A DNA stretch of 64,000 nt, from positions 124,001-188,000 of the forward strand of contig NZ_JRHC01000004.1 in NCBI RefSeq assembly GCF_000949475.1. The letters are read 5' to 3'. Under the pieces are notes generated by a model. It saw nothing but the letters and a program-made list of their open reading frames with translations, had not been told where the DNA came from and searched no databases. Position 1 is the first letter of the stretch. Each line of letters opens with the position of its first letter. The translations under genes were made by a program, and so were the position numbers. Positions 57,864 to 64,000 of the stretch are shown piece by piece. Source of the DNA: Draconibacterium sediminis. Lineage in GTDB: Bacteria; Bacteroidota; Bacteroidia; Bacteroidales; Prolixibacteraceae.

Positions 57864-59435
57864 ATGCAAATACTTGAATTTGATACGATTGTAATAGGAA
57901 GTGGGCTGGCAGGTTTGTCGGCTGCTTATCACTCTTCAAAATACGGACGCGTTGCGATAGTTACCAAGTCGCAGCTTGATGTCAGTAATTCGTATTATGC
58001 GCAGGGAGGAATTGCAGCAGCCATTGCTGAAGAAGATTCGCCTGAACAACATGCACACGACACATTGGTTGCCGGACGTGGTATTTGCGACCACGATGCG
58101 GTAGAGGTTTTGGTGAACGAAGGTCGCGAACGTGTTCAGGAACTCATCGATTTGGGTATGCAGTTCGATAAGAAAAACGGCGAATTTGTACTGGGGCTTG
58201 AAGGCGGACATACCAAACGACGCATTTTACATGCAGGCGGCGATGCCACCGGAAAAGAATTGACGTTGTTTAAACTGCATCTTATTCAGCAAAAAAAGAA
58301 TGTAGAGGCTTTTGAGTATGTAGTGGCCGTAAAACTGCTGAAGCACAACAATGCGATTGTCGGGCTTCAGGCTTACGATTTTAAAACCAACGAAAATATC
58401 ATATTCAAAACCAAAGCCGTAATTGTTGCAACGGGAGGTATGTCGCGGGTTTTTGCCCGGTCAACAAATCCGCACACAGCAACCGGCGATGGAATTGCAC
58501 TGGCTTACGATGCCGGAGCGCGACTGGCCGACCTCGAATTTGTTCAGTTTCACCCGTCGGCTTTATACCTGCCGGGAAAAGAAGCGTACCTGATTAGCGA
58601 AGCAGTTCGTGGCGAAGGCGCGTGGTTGCTGAATTCGAAGGGCGAGCGTTTTATGAAAGATATTCATCCGCTGGCCGAACTGGCACCACGCGATGTGGTT
58701 GCCTACAGTATTTTCCGGCAGATTCAAAAATCGGATGAGGAGCATATCTTTTTGTCGTTAAAACATTTGGATAAGGAAAAGATCAGGAACCGCTTTAAGA
58801 ATATCGACAGGCATTTACGGGAATTTGGTTTCGATTTAACCGAAGATAATTTGCCAATTGCTCCGGCGGCTCACTATATGGTTGGCGGAATCCGTACCAA
58901 TCTTGATGCCGAAACAAATATCTCGGGACTTTTTGTTTGCGGCGAGGCGGCATCAACCGGAGTGATGGGAGCCAATCGCTTGGCCAGTAATTCCCTGCTC
59001 GAATGTTTGGTTTTCGGGAAACGTGCCAGCGAAAAAGCAGCAAAACTGGTGGCCCCGGAGTATTTGCTCGAAAAGCCCGAGCCGGTAACGCTGGATGCCA
59101 GTAATGAGCAGCTATTTCTGAAGTACCAGAATGAATTGGCGCAAATTATGTCGAAAAAGCTGGGGATTGTCAGAAACCGGGAAGACCTGGAAGCTGCACT
59201 CAGCCGTCTTTCTGAAATTGTTTCAGAATTCGACATCGATCAACACGAATATAATTTAATTAAAATCAGGAACATGTCGCTCATCAGCAAACTCATTGCG
59301 CAATCGGCACTGATTCGCGAAGAGAGCCGCGGCGGGCATATCCGGGAAGATTTTCAGAAGGAGAATCCTGATTTTAAAACACATATTATTCAACAAAAAA
59401 ACAAAAACATTGAGTTTGAACCCATAAGAAAGTAA
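57864..59435 (+). CDS. nadB: L-aspartate oxidase
   Basis: A 523-aa flavoprotein that oxidises L-aspartate to iminoaspartate, the first step of de novo NAD synthesis. The FAD motif is IVIGSGLAGLSAAYHSSKYG, then SNSYYAQGGIAAAI, HAHDTLVAGRGICDHDAV, LGLEGGHTKRRILHAGGDATG and EFVQFHPSAL. APAAHYMVGGIRTN and GEAASTGVMGANRLASNSLLECLVFG place it with NadB rather than fumarate reductase. nadC follows after 4 bases. The partner quinolinate synthase (nadA) is not in the window and must lie elsewhere. Confidence 0.95.
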   Translation: MQILEFDTIVIGSGLAGLSAAYHSSKYGRVAIVTKSQLDVSNSYYAQGGIAAAIAEEDSPEQHAHDTLVAGRGICDHDAVEVLVNEGRERVQELIDLGMQFDKKNGEFVLGLEGGHTKRRILHAGGDATGKELTLFKLHLIQQKKNVEAFEYVVAVKLLKHNNAIVGLQAYDFKTNENIIFKTKAVIVATGGMSRVFARSTNPHTATGDGIALAYDAGARLADLEFVQFHPSALYLPGKEAYLISEAVRGEGAWLLNSKGERFMKDIHPLAELAPRDVVAYSIFRQIQKSDEEHIFLSLKHLDKEKIRNRFKNIDRHLREFGFDLTEDNLPIAPAAHYMVGGIRTNLDAETNISGLFVCGEAASTGVMGANRLASNSLLECLVFGKRASEKAAKLVAPEYLLEKPEPVTLDASNEQLFLKYQNELAQIMSKKLGIVRNREDLEAALSRLSEIVSEFDIDQHEYNLIKIRNMSLISKLIAQSALIREESRGGHIREDFQKENPDFKTHIIQQKNKNIEFEPIRK

Positions 59436-59439
59436 AGCT

Positions 59440-60285
59440 ATGATGGATGAGAAAACATTAAAATCGGCCGAAGTTCTGTTCGACATGGCGTATGCCGAAG
59501 ATATTGGCGACGGAGACATAACTACAAATAACCTGATTGATAACAATGTTATAAAAACGGCACAATTTGTTGCTAAAGAAGAGGGTGTTGTTGCCGGTTT
59601 AGAGGTGGCAGAAATGGTTTTCAGAAAATTCGACAAAGATCTGGTATGGAATGTATTTATTCCCGACGGATCCCACGTGGTACCGGGCGATGTAATTGCC
59701 GAGTTTAAAGGAAACTACCGTGCTTTGTTAAGCGGCGAAAGAAAAGCCCTGAACTTTTTACAGCGTTTATCAGGTATTGCCAGTTATGCCAACCTTTGTA
59801 TGAAAGAAATTGAAGGTACGAAAGTTGAGATTCTGGATACCCGAAAAACTTTACCCGGATACCGTTACCTCGATAAGTATGCGGTTAGGATGGGAGGCGC
59901 TTCGAACCACCGTTTTGGATTGTACGATATGGTAATGATTAAAGACAACCACATTCAGGTGGCCGGAAGCATTACCAAAGCTGTTGAAGCCATTCGTAAG
60001 AAAATTCCAAAAAGTATCAAGATCGAGGTGGAAACCACAACCATCGACCAGGTAAAAGAAGCCCTGGCTGCCGATGTTGATATTATCATGCTCGATAATA
60101 TGCGCTCGTCGATGATGAAAGAGTGTGTTGATATTATCGATCGTCGTGCAAAAATTGAAGCGTCGGGAAATATGACCATCAAACGTATTCGCAAAGTGGC
60201 GCATACCGGAGTTGATTATATTTCGATTGGTGCATTAACTCATTCGGTAAAAGCACTCGACATCAGTCAGCGTATAATTGACTAA
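59440..60285 (+). CDS. nadC: Nicotinate-nucleotide pyrophosphorylase (quinolinate phosphoribosyltransferase)
   Basis: A 281-aa enzyme converting quinolinate and PRPP to nicotinate mononucleotide. Marks: AYAEDIGDGDITTNNLID, GERKALNFLQRLSGIAS, DTRKTLPGYRYLDKYAVRMGG with the substrate-binding Arg/Lys residues, NHRFGLYDMVMIKDNHI, IEVETTT, DIIMLDNM and YISIGALTHSVKALDIS. The start may be 59440 or the next ATG at 59443. The stop overlaps the coaX start by one base (TAATG at 60285), so translation is coupled. Confidence 0.95.
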   Translation: MMDEKTLKSAEVLFDMAYAEDIGDGDITTNNLIDNNVIKTAQFVAKEEGVVAGLEVAEMVFRKFDKDLVWNVFIPDGSHVVPGDVIAEFKGNYRALLSGERKALNFLQRLSGIASYANLCMKEIEGTKVEILDTRKTLPGYRYLDKYAVRMGGASNHRFGLYDMVMIKDNHIQVAGSITKAVEAIRKKIPKSIKIEVETTTIDQVKEALAADVDIIMLDNMRSSMMKECVDIIDRRAKIEASGNMTIKRIRKVAHTGVDYISIGALTHSVKALDISQRIID

Positions 60286-61019
60286 TGAATCTTGTAATAG
60301 ATATAGGCAATACGCGAACAAAATATTCGGTTTGTACTGAAAACGAGGTGGTAAAAACGGTATCGGTTGATACCTTTTCTACTGCTTTGATCAGTACATT
60401 AAAACAAGAATACGAGGGGCTGGATAGTGCAATTCTGTCGTCGGTAAAAGATTATCCCGATGAATTGAAAGTTGCGCTGACCGGGCAGTTCGATCCGTTT
60501 ATTGAGCTGAACGCCACAACGCCCTTGCCTGTTGAAAACTGTTACGAGTCGAACGAGACATTGGGAAAAGACCGCATTGCGGCGATTGTAGGAGCTTTCG
60601 AGCTGTATCCCAAAACAAATGTTTTGGTTATTGATGCCGGAACAGCAATTACCTACGATTTGTTAACCGCCGAAGGTAAATACCTGGGCGGAAATATTTC
60701 ACCTGGTTTGGAGATGCGCTTTAAGGCATTAAACCAGTTTACTGGAAAACTTCCTAAAGTAGAAAAGGGAGTTATTAAACAACTAATTGGAAAAACAACC
60801 GAGCAGGCAATTAGAGCCGGAGTACAACACGGTATGGTATTCGAAGTAGACCATGCAATTACCTCATTTAAGGAAAATTATAATAATTTAAAAGTTATTA
60901 TGACCGGGGGCGATGCCGAATTTTTTGATAACAAATTAAAAAATTCTTTCTTTGTACACTTTAATTTAACCAGCATTGGTTTAAACCGCATTTTACAACA
61001 TAATGGGGAGACTAAATAG
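60285..61019 (+). CDS. coaX: Type III pantothenate kinase
   Basis: A 244-aa ASKHA-fold kinase for the first step of coenzyme A synthesis, feedback-insensitive to CoA in this class. Motifs: LVIDIGNTRTKYSV (phosphate-1), ETLGKDRIAAIVGAF, NVLVIDAGTAITYDLL (phosphate-2) and YLGGNISPGLEMRFKAL with the substrate-binding GG. It overlaps nadC by one base and the outer-membrane protein gene downstream by 17 bases, so cofactor and envelope genes are locked in one operon, an order recurrent in Bacteroidota. Confidence 0.95.
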   Translation: MNLVIDIGNTRTKYSVCTENEVVKTVSVDTFSTALISTLKQEYEGLDSAILSSVKDYPDELKVALTGQFDPFIELNATTPLPVENCYESNETLGKDRIAAIVGAFELYPKTNVLVIDAGTAITYDLLTAEGKYLGGNISPGLEMRFKALNQFTGKLPKVEKGVIKQLIGKTTEQAIRAGVQHGMVFEVDHAITSFKENYNNLKVIMTGGDAEFFDNKLKNSFFVHFNLTSIGLNRILQHNGETK

Positions 61020-62283
61020 AGTAAGTTTTTTGATCGCCGGGTTACTGTTTGTCCCGGCTGTATTGTTTGCACAGTTTAATAATAACACCACATCGCCGTA
61101 TTCGCGTTATGGTCTTGGTGATTTGCAACCCTATTCGCTAGGACGTTCGTCGGCAATGGGAGGAGCAAGCCTTGCAAGCAGATACAAAATGCAGATAAAT
61201 GCGGCCAACCCCGCCAGTTACACATCGCTTGATTCGCTCAACTTTATTTTTGAGTTTGGTTTGGAAGGCAAATTTGCCAATAACCAAACCGAAAGCACAA
61301 GTATGAAGACGAATGATATAAACTTCAAGTATTTTGCCATGAGCTTCCGGATAACCGACTGGGCGGCAACAAGCTTAAGTTTAACACCCTATTCTGACGT
61401 AGGTTATTACGTAACATCTACCGCGGACATTGAAAATGTTGGAAACGTTTACAACACATACTACGGAGCGGGAACCATTTCGAATGCCCGCTGGGGAATT
61501 GCTATCGAACCCATTAAAAACGTGTCGTTTGGTGCAAACCTGAATTACCGTTTCGGGCAATTAAACCGAAATACGGAAGTAACTTTTGCCGATCCAACAT
61601 TTTATAATGTACAACGGTATTCAACAGTTCGTATACGCGATTTTGGTTTGGATTTAGGAGCACAGGCAACCCTGCCATTGAAAAATGATAAAAGTTTAAC
61701 ATTTGGATTGGTGTTCGCCAATTCACCTGAATATACCGACTTTGTATCCGATATTATTCAGAAAAACCTGTCGTACGGAGGTGCCCTGGACCAGGATACC
61801 TTGAACTATCGCGAAGAAGAGGAGGGAAAGTTGACTTTCCCAATGATGATAGGCGGTGGACTATCGTTGGCCAAAGAAAATGTGTATGAAATAAATGTGG
61901 ATTATTACCACGAAGGATGGGCCAACGCCGAATTTTTAGGAGGTAAAAGCAATTTCTTGACAGATTTAAATAAATTTGCGATTGGGGCTGAGTGGATTCC
62001 GGATAAGTTTTCGATCAGAAGTTTTATTAACCGTGTTGCATATCGCGCCGGTTTGAAATACGAACAAACTTACCATACCTTCGCCGGACAGCACATAAAT
62101 GACTTTGGCATAAGTTTTGGTGTTGGATTACCACTGTATCGCTCTAACTCAACACTTAATCTAAGTGCCGAGTTCGGGCAAAGAGGAACAAAAGAATATA
62201 ATTTGGTACTCGAAAAATATGCAAAAGTGAATGTGAGTGTAAGCTTACACGACTTATGGTTTATGCAACGAAAAATTGACTAG
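61003..62283 (+). CDS. Outer-membrane beta-barrel protein, FadL/OMPP1-like
   Basis: A 426-aa protein with signal peptide (MGRLNRVSFLIAGLLFVPAVLFAQ) and barrel strands with outer-membrane character throughout. The start of the mature part, TSPYSRYGLGDLQPYSLGRSSAMGGASLASR, followed by INAANPASYTSLDS, is typical of FadL-like/PorV-like barrels of Bacteroidota that follow coaX. It ends VNVSVSLHDLWFMQRKID. It overlaps coaX by 17 bases. The transported substrate is unknown; hydrophobic compounds or lipids are possible by analogy with FadL. Confidence 0.87.
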   Translation: MGRLNRVSFLIAGLLFVPAVLFAQFNNNTTSPYSRYGLGDLQPYSLGRSSAMGGASLASRYKMQINAANPASYTSLDSLNFIFEFGLEGKFANNQTESTSMKTNDINFKYFAMSFRITDWAATSLSLTPYSDVGYYVTSTADIENVGNVYNTYYGAGTISNARWGIAIEPIKNVSFGANLNYRFGQLNRNTEVTFADPTFYNVQRYSTVRIRDFGLDLGAQATLPLKNDKSLTFGLVFANSPEYTDFVSDIIQKNLSYGGALDQDTLNYREEEEGKLTFPMMIGGGLSLAKENVYEINVDYYHEGWANAEFLGGKSNFLTDLNKFAIGAEWIPDKFSIRSFINRVAYRAGLKYEQTYHTFAGQHINDFGISFGVGLPLYRSNSTLNLSAEFGQRGTKEYNLVLEKYAKVNVSVSLHDLWFMQRKID

Positions 62284-62318
62284 AATTCAAAAAAAAGAAA
62301 AAACAAATAAAACTCATT

Positions 62319-63962
62319 ATGAAAGCTATTTTACGCATATCTCTTTTAATCGCGGCGGTTGTAATGGTCGGTATTACAGGTGCACAGGCGCAAAGAGTTG
62401 TTAAAGGAACTGTTTACATCGACGGAGAACCGGCTGCTGGTATTACTGTTGAAGCCCATAAGGGTGGAGAAATGATGACCAGTTTTGATGGTAAATACGA
62501 AGTTGAAGCTGATGAAAAATCAAAATACATCAGGTTTACATTTATCGATGAATCAAAAAAATTAGACATCGAAGGCAAATCAGGCGATGTGTTTGATTTT
62601 GCATTTAGCGGAAGTCTTCCTTCTGGCGATGGCGAAAAAGAAGAAACCGGAGAAGTAAACCTAAGCACTTTGGAAGAACTGATGAAAGCTCAGGATAGAG
62701 ATTTCTTAAACGAGCTTAGTTTGTATGGTGAATTCTTCAAACAAAAAGACTATAAGTCAGCTATTCCACACTGGCAAAAGCTGTATAACAAGTATCCTAA
62801 ATCTACCATGAACCTGTATATTCACGGTTCTAAGATTTACGAACACCAGATTGAAACTGCCAAAACTGATGCTGAACGCGATAAGTACATTGATTTGTAC
62901 ATGAAATTGTACGACAAACGAATGAAGTACTTTGGCGAGCGTGGTTATGTGCTAGGACGTAAAGGTACATCATGGTTAAAATACAAATTAGACCAGAACA
63001 GAGATAAAGCACCTGAAGGTGACGCTTTAAAAGCAATTCATAAGTCGGGTTACGAGTGGTTGTCAGAATCGGTTGAGCTGCAAGGCAACCAAACTGAACC
63101 ACCTGTACTTCTGTTGTACATGCAAACAACTGTTGCATTGTTCAAGTTGGGTGAACTTCCAAAAGAGCAGGTAGTTAAAAATTACGAAGAGTCGACTGCA
63201 ATTGCAAATAAAATTGTTGAAGCTAACGAAGATGCAGATAAAGTAAAACTCACTCAGGAAACAGTTATTCCTTATATCGAAAATATTTTCGGAAAATCAG
63301 GTGCTGCTGATTGCGAAGCTTTAATTAGCATTTACGAACCTCAGTACCACGATAATTCAAGCGATGCTGATTTTATCAAATCAATGTTACGTCGTTTGGG
63401 TAGAGCCGGATGTACTGAAACTGAACTTTTTGGTTTAGCTACCGAACGTTTGTACGAACTTGATCCTTCGGCCGAAGCAGCATTTAACATGGCTCGTCGT
63501 TTCCTGAAAAAGGACGATGTTGAAAAAGCACGTGAATACTACCAAATGGCTATTGACCAGGAAACTGATGATAAATTGAAAGCTACTTACCATTACGAGC
63601 GCGGTTTGGTTCGTTTTACAAAAGACGGTAACTATGTTGGAGCACGTAACGATGCCAGAAGAGCTCTTGAGTTGGATCCTGATTTATGTGATGCAAACTT
63701 GCTGATTGCAAACATCTATGTTGCTGCTTCACAAAAATTTGACGGATCGGCCATGGAGAAATCAGCAGTATTCTGGGTAGCATGCGACTACTTCGCAAAA
63801 GCACGTCGCGGCGAAGACTGTGCAATCGATGCAGCAGAAAACCTTAGAAAATACAAAGCTTATTTCCCTAACAAAGAAGAAGCATTTATGGAAGGACTAC
63901 AGGAAGGTTCTACATATCACGTAGGAGGTTGGATTAATGAAAACACAAAAGTTCGCTTCTAA
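62319..63962 (+). CDS. Secreted tetratricopeptide-repeat protein
   Basis: A 547-aa protein with signal peptide MKAILRISLLIAAVVMVGITGAQA. Residues about 25-100 form a carboxypeptidase-regulatory-like module (VVKGTVYIDGEPAAGITVEA). Residues about 130-530 are helical TPR-type repeats, clear at LYELDPSAEAAFNMARRFLKKDDVEKAREYYQ and ARNDARRALELDPDLCDANLLIANIYVAASQ (given in part). Conserved cysteines (Cys in SGAADCEAL, RAGCTE, DLCDAN, WVACDY, GEDCAID) occur every 35-50 residues. It lies 35 bases after the barrel protein, so the two may act together at the outer membrane. The gene ends 38 bases before the window edge. Confidence 0.85.
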   Translation: MKAILRISLLIAAVVMVGITGAQAQRVVKGTVYIDGEPAAGITVEAHKGGEMMTSFDGKYEVEADEKSKYIRFTFIDESKKLDIEGKSGDVFDFAFSGSLPSGDGEKEETGEVNLSTLEELMKAQDRDFLNELSLYGEFFKQKDYKSAIPHWQKLYNKYPKSTMNLYIHGSKIYEHQIETAKTDAERDKYIDLYMKLYDKRMKYFGERGYVLGRKGTSWLKYKLDQNRDKAPEGDALKAIHKSGYEWLSESVELQGNQTEPPVLLLYMQTTVALFKLGELPKEQVVKNYEESTAIANKIVEANEDADKVKLTQETVIPYIENIFGKSGAADCEALISIYEPQYHDNSSDADFIKSMLRRLGRAGCTETELFGLATERLYELDPSAEAAFNMARRFLKKDDVEKAREYYQMAIDQETDDKLKATYHYERGLVRFTKDGNYVGARNDARRALELDPDLCDANLLIANIYVAASQKFDGSAMEKSAVFWVACDYFAKARRGEDCAIDAAENLRKYKAYFPNKEEAFMEGLQEGSTYHVGGWINENTKVRF

Positions 63963-64000
63963 CATATTGCAACTAATAAAATTGTCTCGTATTGCAGTTC

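Overview
The window looks like ordinary chromosome from a Bacteroidota bacterium, most likely a marine or sediment member of the Marinilabiliales/Prolixibacteraceae type; the family level is inference. Reasons: secreted proteins with type IX secretion (T9SS) C-terminal sorting tails; promoters with the Bacteroidota -7 box TAnnTTTG and no Shine-Dalgarno sequences; LytS/LytTR two-component pairs; many small SPII lipoproteins; the DUF4271-hemD-rnpA cluster; a fused DAHP synthase/chorismate mutase; and ECF sigma/anti-sigma/DUF4252 and coaX/outer-membrane-protein/TPR gene orders. No rRNA, tRNA, CRISPR array, prophage or transposase gene was seen.

Layout. 0-6 kb: the 5' part of a Tat-exported Gfo/Idh/MocA oxidoreductase (cut by the window edge), an ahpC-OsmC peroxide-defence pair, a LytTR regulator with its LytS-type kinase, and two lipoproteins. 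6-15 kb: DEAD-box helicase deaD, a 370-bp non-coding element with 45-bp inverted ends, an outer-membrane beta-barrel protein, a creatininase-family amidohydrolase, peptidase E, an AspT/YidE-type transporter, and a thioredoxin-like protein with a GH32 fructan hydrolase. 15-21 kb: a 1-kb leader filled with hairpins that carry a repeated ACAAACCC loop, then two paralogous T9SS-exported HExxH proteins separated by a 37-aa membrane peptide. 21-24 kb: a Tyr/Phe-rich leader peptide plus terminator directly in front of tyrA and DAHP synthase/chorismate mutase, a textbook-style attenuator. 23-30 kb: rnpA, hemD, DUF4271, dus, polA, queD. 30-35 kb: mntP, a sigma/anti-sigma/DUF4252 operon, mscS, an acyl-carrier-like protein lacking its serine, and an acetyltransferase. 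35-39 kb: a lipoprotein and an operon of three envelope cyclophilins, the third fused to a dead trypsin-like domain. 39-42 kb: HAD phosphatase and methylthioadenosine salvage (mtnA, mtnP). 42-48 kb: a HisKA/OmpR pair divergent from an acidic secreted protein, with four phased direct repeats between them; SDR, MazG-like and yiaK genes. 48-57 kb: a second LytS/LytTR pair, whose kinase has a huge TlpA-like exterior, and an RND efflux operon. 57-64 kb: cupin, nadB-nadC-coaX, then an outer-membrane protein and a TPR protein.

The strongest unusual signals are the aromatic-amino-acid attenuator (21141-21305), the ACAAACCC hairpin leader (14880-15847), the inverted-end element (8055-8424), the pseudoprotease-cyclophilin fusion (37698-39035) and the shared regulatory region at 42996-43098. 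Starts were moved inward where a longer reading frame began upstream of an obvious signal peptide or conserved N-terminus. All hairpins, promoters and repeats were read by eye, and no homology search was run.
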